DNA from: Rugalucina vietnamica
Lineage: Eukaryota > Mollusca > Bivalvia > Lucinida > Lucinidae
Reading direction: 5' to 3'
NCBI GenBank assembly: GCA_964017185.1
Contig: OZ024875.1
Span: 64,723,043-64,787,042 of the forward strand
DNA: 64,000 nt
The notes under the pieces: model-generated
The model's input: only the letters and a program-made list of their open reading frames with translations
Told to the model about the DNA's origin: nothing
Databases searched by the model: none
Shown here: in pieces, positions 28,653 through 39,865 of the stretch
Position numbering within the stretch: position 1 is the stretch's first letter
How the letters are laid out: each line of letters opens with the position of its first letter
Position numbers and translations under genes: made by a program

Positions 28653-28918
28653 ATACTTTCTCGTAAATGCGAGATTTTACACAGAATATAGAAAATGTTC
28701 TCACTATTCAGCATCAAACATGCGTGATAAAATTTTTAAATGCACTATATTTTCGTGTGAGGTACTGCGGAGTGATATTTTTTTACCGGTGTGCCACCAT
28801 ACCTGTATATATAATTTACATTTCATGATGAACCGAAGTCACAGATGAGAGAGACTTTCGATCCGACCTCCGAAGAGGAAAGACGTGAGCTACAAACAGA
28901 CTAACTAAAGCAGCCGCC

Positions 28919-29617
28919 ATGTTGGAATTGCCACCAATCTTGATGACAGCCCTGAGCAGCTACGAGTTCCAAGGGAAAACGTTGTGGAACATTTCCGAGG
29001 GACTAAAGCATGTGAAAGTGGAGCTCACTTTCCTGCTTGCCGAAAAACCGACTGACCAACCGGCCCGGGCCGTGAAGAGGAAGCAGCGACAGCCTGCTTC
29101 GGCACCTGCGCCGAGACAACCTGAGCCAACTGCAGAGCCGACTCCCCAGCGTTCGACGCCGAAGCCAGCCCCATCGTCCACCCCGAAGAAGCGAGCACCA
29201 CCGCCACCAACACCGTCTCCAGCCAAGCCACCAGCTACCAACAAGCCGATGACCACCAGTACGTCATTTTCTGGACCGATGGAAGTCATCACATCGGCTC
29301 AACCCGACGAGCTGAACCGTGCTTTTACCCAACCAGCCCTCACTCCAACAACAGATGAGCGAAGGAAGATTACATTCAGCAAATATTCATACGAGCAGCC
29401 AGCGAAGTTCAACCTACGCAGAGTCTTCCGCCACCCAGTGGACAACGACACCCTCACCGTGATCGAGGCGACCCACAAGAAGAAAGAGAAAACATGCTTT
29501 TATGTCCACTGGGCTTCTTCTCCAGACTTGGCGTACTATCACTCCAAGCAGCCATATACCTGGGTGGTGGGAATACCTCGTCGGGATCACAGAATCGACA
29601 ACGCCGCTTCGCTATAA
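28919..29617 (+). CDS. proline-rich protein of unknown function, possible intronless gene
   Basis: 232 aa. The ATG has a strong context (GCCGCCATG). Residues 1-40 look globular (LPPILMTALSSYEFQGKT), 45-120 are a Pro/Ala/Thr/Lys-rich linker, and the C-terminal 85 residues look folded again (KFNLRRVFRHPVDND, TCFYVHWASSPDLAYY). The sequence is far richer in G and C than its surroundings. AATAAA at 30,017-30,022 could end a transcript. After the stop another frame stays open to 29,729 with basic, protein-like content, so the end may be frameshifted. I do not recognise the family; it could be a host gene, a retrocopy or ORF1 of an unknown element. Confidence 0.5.
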   Translation: MLELPPILMTALSSYEFQGKTLWNISEGLKHVKVELTFLLAEKPTDQPARAVKRKQRQPASAPAPRQPEPTAEPTPQRSTPKPAPSSTPKKRAPPPPTPSPAKPPATNKPMTTSTSFSGPMEVITSAQPDELNRAFTQPALTPTTDERRKITFSKYSYEQPAKFNLRRVFRHPVDNDTLTVIEATHKKKEKTCFYVHWASSPDLAYYHSKQPYTWVVGIPRRDHRIDNAASL

Positions 29618-30016
29618 TGAAAGCTCCATGATCAAGTCGGCTTTTAAGACCTTGATCAAGAAGAGGGACGGGACGATGGGACGTTTCATAAAGACAAAAC
29701 CACCCAGATCAAGACCGCAGAATTGGTAGCAGCGCGGACCTGAGGGAAATCAGCAAACACCTACACCAGCCAAAGCAAGATGAAAGCGGCCTTCTCATTG
29801 GACGGCGTTGATCAGACCACCATCGGACCACCATCGCATGAGTGCCTTAGCTTAGTACTCCTAGCCCTATTTAGGGCTCGCTGACATGGTGATAGGGTAG
29901 TGAAGCATGTGAAATTGACATGTTAGGAGATGAATTTATAAGCCATAGGCTTTCGTTCAAATCCTATTCTTTTGATATTGTATGTTTCATATATATGCAT
30001 GTATCATGAATTTGAA

Positions 30017-30022
30017 ATAAAT
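30017..30022 (+). terminator. possible polyadenylation signal
   Basis: AATAAA about 400 bases downstream of the proline-rich ORF, in AT-rich sequence. Confidence 0.35.
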
Positions 30023-30029
30023 ACGTTTA

Positions 30030-31765
30030 AACCAAATTGACATGTTTTCACATTTTGGAACCCAACTTTTGGACTGTGTTGCATTCCAAATTCTAAAACT
30101 GCCATTTTTAAACACTCATTTTTTTCTAGGTCAAACACTTTACATTGGGTGTGTTTGAGCCTAAGTAGGTCAACGCTTAACGTTGTCTTACTGTCAACAT
30201 TTGGCTGGGATTAACCCTTATTGGATGCCATTTGTTGCTTAGTGAGTGTAATAACTAATCCCAGTTGGCAGACTGGGGGTAACCCCTATGTGCCTCGGGT
30301 GCCCGGTTACCTTAAAACCAATTGACTTGAACCGAAGTGTAACGAAGAGCTAGCCATTTTATAGTTATATTCGTGCACCGTCAAAATTAGTTTGTAGAAT
30401 TAAGGACTTATGTGTGGTCACTGTATATACATGTTTGAAAATTTACCTGTATAAAAACATTGTTTATGAACGTCAACAATGTTACATTCTTTAGCATGCT
30501 TTATCATGGGGCTGTTGAATATGTTGCAAATACATGGATTTGCGCATACATGATTGTGAAGTGAGTGGTCAGCTCAGAGCAAGTAAGTCATATTTCAGTT
30601 ACTTCCGGGTTGAAATCGTTGGACCCATTTTTCTAAGCTTTTTGAAAAAAAAATAAGCCAAATTTTTCGTGAAACAAAAGGCATGTCATCTTTCAGCAAA
30701 CAATAAGCGCACACGAGCCGCCCCAAGTTACCCACTTTGAGAATTTTCCAGAAAAAAACATGTTTACACTAACTTTTCTCAGAGAAATACATTTCCATGA
30801 CCCCAAAATAACCTTAATTTTTCAGATTTTGAATCCTAGACATGTAGGCTTTGTGTAATTTTTATTCAAATGCATTCCATTTTCCAGGAAATGGGCCCCA
30901 CGAAAACCAGTTACATTTCCAATTCTAAATCAAGCTATTTAAAATTTTAAAAGAATAGCTATATTGAGTCATTCCTAGTATCTGTGACGTCTATAAACAA
31001 TAAATGCACATCATCATTTGATTGACAGATTAAAAAAACAGTAGATGTCTGTTTTACATACCCCACCCACTCATGTCAATACTGATAAATTCTTAAACCA
31101 GTATGTTTCTTAACAATAATGAGGCTAAGCTATATTTTTGACACTGTGACGGGCTTCCAGTAACAAAATGTCAAAATCGGCTGATTGATAATAATCTTGT
31201 TTCAGTAAGAAAATTCGTATATCACGCTACAGATTTTGGGACGGACAAAATCTAAAATTGGATCAGTATCTGTATCACATATTAAATACATGACCGCAAA
31301 TAAAATAAAAGTGAAGCGGAATCCTTTCTTAGATTTGGTTAACGCTTGAAGAAATTAATGCAAGTAGAGAAATTGCTAGAAAACGTTCACACTTAAAAAA
31401 AAAAAAAAAAAAAAAAGTATGTGTACCTTTTCAGTTGGCTATTGAGTCTTTACGTACCATTGCGGGTTCATTTAAGTCTTTTAACTATTTTGAATCATAA
31501 ATGTTTCTTGTAGGTTTGAGTATACTGAATGAAACGATTTCGTAACAAGAGCATTGGATGATGACCACTTTTATGGGAAAGCATTTTGAACCAAAGAAAA
31601 AAAAAAAAAAAAGCCTAATTTTATCATCTAATATGGTATTTGCATTTAATTTGGTACATTATGAAATGTCTTGGCTACGATTGAATTTGCCTTTCGCATT
31701 TCTTGATAGCACAAGTTCAAGTAGTATCGTCTCTCAGAACCCAGGATTCGCATAATTATGTGAAA
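30030..31765. other. no recognised feature, AT-rich
   Basis: Only A-runs at about 31,396-31,417 and 31,596-31,612 stand out. A 65-codon frame over the second A-run is not convincing. Confidence 0.5.
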
Positions 31766-31769
31766 AAGC

Positions 31770-31772
31770 TGT

Positions 31773-31860
<88 letters not shown>
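31770..31860. repeat. (CT)n(GT)n microsatellite
   Basis: About 60 bases of CT repeats followed by about 26 bases of GT repeats. Confidence 0.97.
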
Positions 31861-31926
31861 ACCATCACTTTGGCTGCTTTATGTGAGTGCCTTTCCCCAC
31901 AGTTTTGGATTATGTGTCAAACTAAG

Positions 31927-32116
31927 TGAGACGCATCGTGCGAAAAAAATTGCGAAGCTGATCAGTGCCTTTGTTTTCGCTATTGGGATAGTTCAGTTCC
32001 TCTTCTAATTCAATCTAAAATTTCAAGCTTCTAGCCTGCTTCTGTGACTGTACAGGTCGGTTTGTGTCAGACCTGGTCGAAAACCACGAAGACCAGTTTT
32101 CTCGCGTCGCAGCTCA
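31927..32116. mobile_element. GAGCCGCC MITE, copy 4 (degraded, inverted)
   Basis: The inner words occur in reverse order (TTTCAAGCTTCTAGCCTGCT, GTACAGGTCGGTTTGTGTC) with worn ends. Confidence 0.65.
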
Positions 32117-32332
32117 TTAGTAAAACAATGAAGAAAGTCGCCATAAAGTCAAGTTTCATTAGAGTTGTTAATGACAATATCAGTCTCCATTTCCTAAAGG
32201 CTCCCTCTGCAATATTACAATATCAGAAAATACGCCTTGGGACTACAGAGCCAAGATATGTGATCAAACGAGTGACAATTTAGCAATGTCTATGGACTGC
32301 TGCATGGGAAATATCTCCAAAGGAACAATATT

Positions 32333-32563
32333 TGAGGCACCACATGGAAAAACCAACAATCTGCATAGGCGAAAACAAAGGCGCAGATCAGTAACTGCGA
32401 AGCTGATTAGCGCCTTTGTTTGCGCTACTTGGATAGTACAATTCCTCAGATTGTACTGAAATCTGAAATTTCAAGCTTCTATCTCTTTTCTGTGCTTGTA
32501 CAGGTCGGTTTGTATCGGACCCGTTCGGAAACCACATTGTTGGTTTTCCCACGAGGTGGCTCA
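32333..32563. mobile_element. GAGCCGCC MITE, copy 5 (inverted)
   Basis: Ends are diverged (TGAGGCACCACATGG... and ...GAGGTGGCTCA). It is absent from the matching position of copy B (about 38,792), so it inserted after the duplication. Confidence 0.75.
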
Positions 32564-33320
32564 TTTATTACCCGCCTGGAGTATTGCGGTCAAAATAGCG
32601 AAAAAAGGCTAAATGGTGTCTACTGCGAAAAAGACCAATATCATAATTGTTCAAACTATTTTTCTGTCAAGACTATCTGACGTAACGTAACGCTTATCTC
32701 TTTGAATAAGAAAATGTTTTGCTTACATTGCATGCGACTCTTTTATGTTCCCAATCAAATGGTTACATGGCTATGACACCGCCTGACTGTACCGTCACCT
32801 GATTGATGGTAACCTTTCTCAGTACATCATTACTTCAGGAACGTTATTATATTTACCACTCTGGTGATTCGTTGATTTGATTCTTTGCACTGATTGTTTT
32901 ACTGATAATCTTGCTGACAATGCGAACGCTACAAAGAAAACAGAGGATACATAGTACAAAGTTGTATGACAATGTCGCTGACAGGTAGCGCGTCACGCAC
33001 TGACCTATCGCAGTCGGCCAATGGGATGTGGGAAATTCATGCGAGATGCTCTTGCTTTCTTCGTTAGTAAGTTTTAACCAAAATCGGCTATATCCAACAA
33101 TTCAAAGCGTCATATGCGGGTCTCCTCTGATCTGGAGAGAACGCGAAATGAGAAGATCGGAAACCTCACTTGATTGGGCTGCAAAATGCAACACCTATAA
33201 ATTGTCAGGAGTGTATCTGGAATAGGTGAATGGGAGGTCAAGGTAAAAGTGACGATAAAATACTGTATACAGGTGTATGTGCGTATAAATGTATATATAC
33301 ATATTAACATTTTAAGAAGA

Positions 33321-33516
33321 AAATGGATATCTATTCAGAAAACCAACATACAAGAAGCTTAGTCAGTCGGGAAGACCAATATCCGTTCAGAAAACCAACA
33401 TACAAGAAGCTAAGAAGAAGAAGAACATCTTTTCAGAAAACCAACATACCAGAAGCCAAGAATAAGAATATCTTTTCAGAAAACCAACATACAAAAAGCT
33501 GTCCTCCAACCACAGG
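33321..33516. repeat. purine-rich 40-46-bp satellite, unit A
   Basis: Repeats of TCAGAAAACCAACATACAAG and AAGCTAAGAAGAAGAA. The array is much longer in copy B. Confidence 0.85.
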
Positions 33517-35002
33517 CAATATTATATTATAAGAAACATAACTGAATACTTATTTATATCATTCAAGTATTCATGCGAATATGTTATTCCTCTTATTGCA
33601 CTCATAATGCAAAAATGCCAGTCGGCACTTTCATTTCCAAAAACGGTTTTGCAGAGAAAGCCCAAGACAGATTTGATGAAAATAGATTGAACAAATGTTG
33701 CAGTTTGGCCCGCAATACAACACAAATCCATTGAAGGATCGTATATTCGATTTAAGAAGGCGAATTACTGAGAATCAATTAGCGAAACGATTATATGATT
33801 TCTTTGTAAAAAAGCGAAAGAAAATCACTTAAAGCAATTTGTCTTGAATAATGCAGAAAATGGTAATAAATTGCCGCTGATAGATGGAACAATAAGACCA
33901 TTCTTTGCAATGTCATTATTGCTATATTGCTCTGAAATGAGGCTTTTGTGGTGATTCAAATGGATCAGCACTTTAGATGGATGCTTATGTCGTCAATCCG
34001 TAACTGACAAATATTTAAATATTTCCAGATAAATGAAATGCAAACTTGATTACCGGTAGCACTTCGATCACATAAATGATGCAGGGGAAAATACTGTAAA
34101 GTTCCAAGAACCGGCGGTCATACTAACGGTAAGTTACCTCCAAGCTACATGTTGTAGGATAGTCCTAGACGGGATATTCCCGTCGGTGTTTCATGATACC
34201 TTCACACCCCACGAGCGTGGAACGAGGTACCGACGTGTTGCGGAGTGACGATTAGTCATCTGATCTTCGACAGTGCCTTTTTATTGTTGCCAGTTCTGGT
34301 TGAAAACGAAATGGAACATAACTCAATCGCCGTGAAGATAAGCAAGCTTTGGGAAACCTCCCGTTTAATAATAATGTGCTCTCGTCAAAACTTTTGCAAG
34401 TAAGCCCTAAATTGTATAAACTAGAAGAAAGATGGAATCGATTCTAGGCTAGGTTGAAATTGAGCGCAATGAAGATTTAAAATTACCTTTTTTTTTTTTT
34501 TTGGAATTGTCATATTCAAGCGGAATTAAAATTTTCCTAAATAAGATGCCATGATCGTTATTTATGTGGAATTTATCTATAACGGATCGAAGAATTCCAT
34601 CAAATTTGCTCATGCGATATTCTAGTTTCTCTTTCTGCACTATTTTGCACTGACGATAATGTCAGCACAAGGACTTAAAAAGGTACAAGTAGGCAAAAAT
34701 CAGGAAAAGGCGCAATCAGAAAAAGATTCCCACTCCAAAAACCGAGGTGGGAAAAAACCAAACTAACAACAATCAGGCACTCATACCATGAAACATATCG
34801 TAAGACGAATGAGCAGCTATTTTCCCAATAGGTGGCCACTCAGCTACCTTAACTTAACTAAAACTATGAAAACACACATAAGGCGCCAACAGTACAAACA
34901 TTTTTTAAACACCAAGACATAAAACAAAAAGAACCACCACAGAAAATAAAATTAAAACTGAGATCCTTTAAGAGCAGTGAACATATTAATGAGAAAGGGG
35001 AT

Positions 35003-35046
35003 GGGCCATACCGCGGTTTCGACTATTGAAGTCTCGTCAGTGACCC
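35003..35046 (-). ncRNA. type I hammerhead ribozyme
   Basis: On the minus strand: stem I strand GGGTCA, core CTGACGA, stem II GACT-loop TCAAT-AGTC (four perfect pairs), core GAAA, a very short stem III (AC-CGCG-GT, self-complementary CCGCGG), cleavage triplet GTA, then TGGCCC pairing with GGGTCA (six pairs, one G-U). All invariant core bases are present. The short palindromic stem III suggests action as a dimer or in tandem copies. Confidence 0.82.
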
Positions 35047-35375
35047 TTTAGAATTTGGCAACATGGAGCCACAGAGAATAACTGAAATTTTGCAACGTTC
35101 AACAAGGTAGTCGATACAAAGACTAGTATTATCTAAATGAGACCAAATATATTAAACATTGGTTAAAAATGAACTTAACCGATAATAAATTTCTGATTTC
35201 TCATAATATCCTCGCTGATCTCAAAGGACCAAAAGGAAAATATAACCTGCACTATGGATGATGTACGGGGAGACTTTTTAGGGCCGCCACACGGCACAAC
35301 ACCAGCTGCAGTAATAGCAAATAAAATTAAAACTGAGATCCTTTAAGAGCAGTGAACATATTAATGAGAAAGGGG

Positions 35376-35396
35376 ATGGGCCATACCGCGGTTTCG
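35376..35396 (-). ncRNA. 3' half of a second hammerhead
   Basis: Repeats the stem III, cleavage site and stem I part of 35,003-35,022, then ends at the insertion boundary, so the CTGANGA half is absent. Confidence 0.6.
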
Positions 35397-35755
35397 AAGT
35401 ATCTCCTTGGAACGATCAGTAACACAAAGTAACAAGCGGGCTTAAACCGGTTTTACAGGCGCCTAACCTCACCCCCAGCTTCTGCAGTGGTTCATAACAT
35501 TTAGTTAGTTCTTCGGTCCTCGTGGTGAATCTCTAACTAGTCAATGAATCATCAAGAACAAACAAATAAATCATGATAAACATCCTGATGAATCAAAAAT
35601 CAGGACTCACAGATTGAGTAAGCTGCCCGACGATGGAGATCCCTGGGCGCCGGATAACATACTAACTCCGGAGCAAAAGAAAAACACCAGTTGGACCCCG
35701 GTGGGCCAAGCAACAGACAAGAAGCTCCGGCCCCAACCAACTAAAATGAATAGCT

Positions 35756-36330
35756 TTAAGTCGGGGCAATCATAGAGTCTGACACCCGACCCACCGGCGT
35801 GCAATTAAAGAAGGCAGCATAGTTATCAACCATGATTGAGTTAAAAACTAAGCATGCAGACTGTCGCATAACATTCAAGTTATAACCTATACGTCTGTAA
35901 CGTGTTATGATTTTTCTGAACTGAAAAGAAAAATCATTAATTCCTATAAGTTTCTTAAATTTGTAAACCAAGTCACCATAAAATTCAGGTTCCGAAAGGC
36001 CCTCACTTAAAAGCGTCTTTAACCCAACATTATGTTTGGAAATCACTTCATAGTGTCTACGATAAAATTTAGAAAAGGTTTTTCGAAGTTTAAGATACTG
36101 ATAGCCCTGTTGAAGAAGTTTTGCCGTTAAACATTTATTTTGAGCGTTGAAGTCTGTAACATGATTGCAGACTCTAGCAAACCTTATAAGTTGCGAAATG
36201 TATACAGTGTACACCATAAGAAGCACGACGAGGAACGTCACCATCCAAAAAAGGAAAATTTACTATATCAAAATCAAAGTCATCGCGCTTATCATAAATT
36301 TTAGAAGAAACAAATCCATTTGCAACAGAA
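35756..36330 (-). pseudogene. Penelope-like RT, C-terminal part, copy b
   Basis: Contains ISQLIRFARVCNHVTDFN, KLRKTFSKFYRRHYEV and LKTLLSEGLSEPEFYGDLVY, closely matching copy a but running further to RRIGYNLNVMRQSACLV. It is broken on its upstream side by the inserted tail at 36,332. Confidence 0.7.
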
Positions 36331-36331
36331 A

Positions 36332-36680
36332 GGTACAAGTAGGCAAAGATCAGGAAAAGGCGCAATCAGAAAGAGATTCCCACTCCAAAATCCGAGGTGG
36401 GAAAAAACCAAACTAACAATCAGGCACTTATACCATGAAACATATCGTAAACCGAATGAGCAGCTATTTTCCCAATAGGTGGCCACTCAGTTACCTTAAC
36501 TTAATTAAAATTATGAAAACATACATAAGGCGCCAACAGCACAAAAAAATTTAAACAGCAAGACATAAAACAAAAAGAACCACCACAGACGTATCGCCTT
36601 GGAACGATCAGTAACACAAAGTTACTGGCGGGCTTAAACCGGTTTTACAGGATCCTAACCTCGCCCTCAGCTTCTTAAAC
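36332..36680 (-). mobile_element. Penelope-like 3' tail inserted in the RT gene of copy b
   Basis: Starts AAAGGTACAAGTAGGCAAAG (the terminal tail in reverse) and ends near CCTCAGCTTCTT. AGATGTAAATCTAAAAAG is repeated at the junction. Confidence 0.7.
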
Positions 36681-37190
36681 CGTAAGATGTAAATCTAAAA
36701 AGATGTAAATCTAAAAAGGGGGCTTCGGTATCTGAGATATTGGCTTTGTTCAACTGCAGTTCAGGTGGATAAATTTGATTGACCATACCTTCAAAATAAG
36801 GGTTGTCAATGTTCAAAAGGTCATCGAGGTACCTAGATGTGGAATTGAAAGCCTCGATAACATCAGCTTGATTATCATGGTTAAGAGAATCCATGAAATC
36901 TCTTTCGTAGCAGTATAAAAATAAATCAGCTACGAGAGGTGCGCAATTTGTACCCATCGGAATTCCAACAATTTATCTGTATAACTTGGTCCCAAATCTA
37001 ATATAAATATTATCAAGGAGATAGGACAAGGCGTCACGCACATTCTGACAAGACCAAAATGTATACCGACTTTGGTCAGAGGAAGTGAAAAAAAGCCCAT
37101 TCCTTGAATCAAATCTATAAAATTTAAAAGCACTGTTATGTTCTGAAAATTGTTCCCTCTTTTGTTTGTTCACTTTAGGGGGTTAAGGCA
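36681..37190 (-). pseudogene. Penelope-like RT, central part, copy b
   Basis: Continues the family with MGTNCAPLVADLFLYCYERD and RYLDDLLNID. A premature TAA lies at 36,973-36,975 just before the conserved IVGIPMGTN, where copy a has CAA. Upstream codons (QKREQFSEHNSAFKFYRF, RYTFWSCQNVRDAL) remain readable. Confidence 0.65.
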
Positions 37191-37359
37191 AAATCTTATA
37201 GTCCCGAAATAAATTGTCCAAAATACCCCATATCCCAAATTTGATTTGACTAATTGGTCCAACCCAACGTCAGTTCAAATACCAAATATTCAAAAATCCT
37301 AGTGGTCAATACCCATATCCCAAATTAAAAATAAATGTTCAACAGTCAAACTTCTACAG
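37191..37359. repeat. CCATATCCCAAAT-type repeat
   Basis: Short words ATCCCAAAT and CCCATATCCCAAA recur here and at 59,062-59,200. It is not coding. Confidence 0.5.
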
Positions 37360-38385
37360 CAGGGATATCGGTATTATAAACTTCGAAAACATTTTTTTCT
37401 GAATTGTATCGCAGACACTACGAATTGATTTCCAAATTTAATGTTGGGCTAAAAAGTACAAGTAAGCAATGATCAGGAAAAGAAAAAATCAGAAAGAAAT
37501 TCCCACTCCTAAAACCAAGGTGGGAAAAACTAAATTGACAATTAGGTACTTACACTTTGAAAACATATCGTAACCCGCGTGAGCAGCTATTCCCCAATAG
37601 ACGGCCACTCAGTTACCAGAACTTAACTAAACCTATGAAAACGAACATAAAGTTCAAACAGTACAAGAATTCGACTCCAAAACATAAAACAAATGTAACC
37701 ACAACAGAAGCATCGCCTTGGAACGATCAGTAATATAAAATTACAAGGGGGCTTAAACCGGTTTTACAGGCGCCTAACCTCACCCTCATCTTCTGCAGCG
37801 GTTAACACCATTAAGCTAGTTGTGCGGTCCTCGTGGTGAATATGTAACTAGTCAATGAATCATCAAGGACAAACAAATAAATCATAATAACCACCCTGAT
37901 GAATCAAAAACGAGTACTCCACAGATTCAGTAAGCTGCCCGACGATGGTGATCCCTAAGCGCCGAATAACTTACTGAAACCCGGAGCAAAAGAAATTCAC
38001 CAGTTGAACCCCGGTGGGCCAAGCAACAGACAAGAAGCTCCGCCCCCAACCAAATAAAATGAATAGCTTTACGATGTCGGGGCCATCATAGAGTCTGACG
38101 CCTGCCCCACCGGCGTGCAATTAAAGAATGTTTCTTAAATTTGTAAATCAAGTCTTCAAGTCTAGTAAACGACACTTTTACGTGAGGGCCTTTCGGAAGC
38201 TGACATATTTTATTGCCCGCCGGTGTGTCGGGCATCAGACTCTATGACGGCCCGACAATAAGCTATTCATTTTAGTCGGTTGGCGCCGGAGCTTCTTGTC
38301 TGTTGCTTGGCCCACCGGGGTGTAACTGGTGTTGTTCTTCTGCTCCGGATTTCAGTAATCTATTCGACGCCCAGGGATCTGGTAT
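37360..38385 (+). mobile_element. Penelope-like fragment, plus strand, split by a minus-strand tail
   Basis: A plus-strand RT remnant (37,360-37,450, matching RRHYELISK coding sequence) continues at about 38,166-38,385 with the 3' untranslated blocks (GCTTCTTGTCTGTTGCTTGG). Between them sits a minus-strand tail. Confidence 0.6.
37451..38165 (-). mobile_element. Penelope-like 3' tail, minus strand
   Basis: Runs from the terminal AAAAAGTACAAGTAAGC to CCACCGGCGTGCAATTAAAG and a short coding end, without hammerhead sequences. Confidence 0.65.
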
Positions 38386-39865
38386 AATATACCTATATAA
38401 ATATACCTATTATACTTAACCAAAATAATCATTGGTAGTACCCATTTTTCGGCGCAAAAATTATAGAATCTTGTATTTTATATCACGTTACTAACCTGAT
38501 ACGTCATGATTTTGAGTCAATCACTACCTTTTTCTCCACACTTTTAGATTGGTTTCAGGTTTACTGGTCAATGTTTCAAACTAAGCATAACAATGAAGAA
38601 AGTGGCTATAAAGTCAAGTTTCATTAGAGTTGTTAATGAAAATATCAGTCTCCATTTCCTAAAGGCTCCCTCTGCTATATTACAATATCAGAAAAGTCGC
38701 CTTGGGACTACAGAGCTAAGATGTGTGATCAAATGAGTGACAATTTAGCAATGTCTTTGGACTGCGGCATGAGAAATATCTCCAAAGGAACTCTAGGAGT
38801 ACTGCGGTCAAAATCGCGAAAACAAGGCTAAATGGTGTCTACTGCGAAAAAGACCAATACCATAATTGTTCAAACTATTTTTCTGTCAAGAATATCTGGC
38901 GTCACGTAACGCTTCTAGGCGTACTTGCTGATTCTTATCATTGAATGAGAAAATGATTTGCTTACATTGCATGCGACTCTTTTATGTTTCCAATATAATG
39001 GCTATATGGCTATGACACCGCTTGACTGTACCGTCGCCTGATTGATGGTAACCTTTCTCAGTACATCATTACTTCAGGAACGTTATTATATTTACCACTC
39101 TGGTGATTCTTAGATTTGATTCTTTGCACTGATTGTTTTACTGATAATCTTGCTGACAATGCGAACGCTACAAAGAAAGCAGAGGACACGTAGTACCACA
39201 GCTGTATGACAAAACGAAATGAGCTATGTCGATGACAGGTAGCGCTTCACGCACTGACCTGTCGCAGTAGACCAATGGAATCTGGGAAATTGATGTGGGC
39301 GGCTGCTATTGCTTTTTTAGTTTGCAAGTTTTAGTCAAAATCGGTTATATCCCACAATTCAGAGCGTCATATGCGAGAGATCAAGATGAGGTCTCGTCTG
39401 ATCTGGAGAGAACGCGAAAGAAACCTCACTTGCTTCGGCTGCTAAATGCAACACCTATAAATAGACAGGAGTGAATCTGGAATAGGCGAATGAAGGTCAA
39501 GGTAAAAGTGACGATAAAATGCGTTATACTTGTATATGTGCGTATCTATATACATACTGTATTTAACTTTTAAAGAAGAAAATGGATATCTATACAGAAA
39601 ACCAACATACAAGAAGCATAGAGGAAGAAGAATATTTATTCAGAATTCCAACATACAAGAAGCTAAGAAGAAGAAGAATATTCAGAAAACCAACATACAA
39701 GAAGCTAAGAAGAAGAAGAAGAAGAATATCTATTCAGAATTCCAACATGCAAGAAGCTAAGAAGAAGAAGAATAGTATTCAGAAAACCAACATAATAGAA
39801 GCTTAGAAGAAGAAGAAGAATATCTATTAAGAATACCAACATACAAGAAGCTAAGAAGAAGAATA

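Larger units (their letters stand above)
32125..34680. repeat. duplicated unit, copy A
   Basis: Non-coding sequence that reappears as copy B from 38,582 and, more diverged, as copy C at 56,683-57,880. Shared blocks include CATAAAGTCAAGTTTCATTA, CTGTACCGTC.CCTGATTGAT, the purine-rich satellite, AATGCCAGTCGGCACTTT and GACGGGATATTCCCGTCGG. It lacks most of the large insertions of copy B, so it serves as an empty-site reference. It has no supported gene. Confidence 0.8.
34945..35396 (-). mobile_element. retrozyme-like hammerhead element, insertion 1
   Basis: 452 bp inserted in a Penelope-like 3' tail; intact tails read CACAGAAGTATC across the site (36,590 gives nearly the same), whereas here CACAGAA and AAGTATC are 452 bp apart. 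The insert is 1.2 copies of a 375-bp unit: 34,946-35,022 repeats at 35,326-35,396. A complete hammerhead lies in the first copy and the 3' half of one in the second. No ORF. Size, partial tandem structure and ribozyme match the animal retrozymes described as small non-autonomous, circRNA-forming repeats associated with Penelope-like elements. Confidence 0.7.
34678..37190 (-). mobile_element. Penelope-like element, copy b, with nested insertions
   Basis: Read on the minus strand from 37,190: RT N-part, then a second element's 3' tail inserted at about 36,332-36,680, RT C-part (35,756-36,330), 3' untranslated region, the hammerhead unit inserted at 34,945-35,396, and the terminal tail ending at CTTGTACCTTTTT (34,678). 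The untranslated part carries TTGGCCCACCGGGGTCCAAC and TTCGGCTTACG blocks found in all tails in the window. Confidence 0.7.

Noticed and set aside
29025..29292. Minus-strand ORFs opposite the proline-rich ORF
   Set aside because: They are antisense shadows of a GC-rich coding frame, with Gly/Ala/Val-rich content.
35607..35804. Short ORFs in the Penelope-like untranslated tails (also 51,126-51,314 and 58,431-58,622)
   Set aside because: They recur because the non-coding tail is repeated, and they are not conserved as protein.
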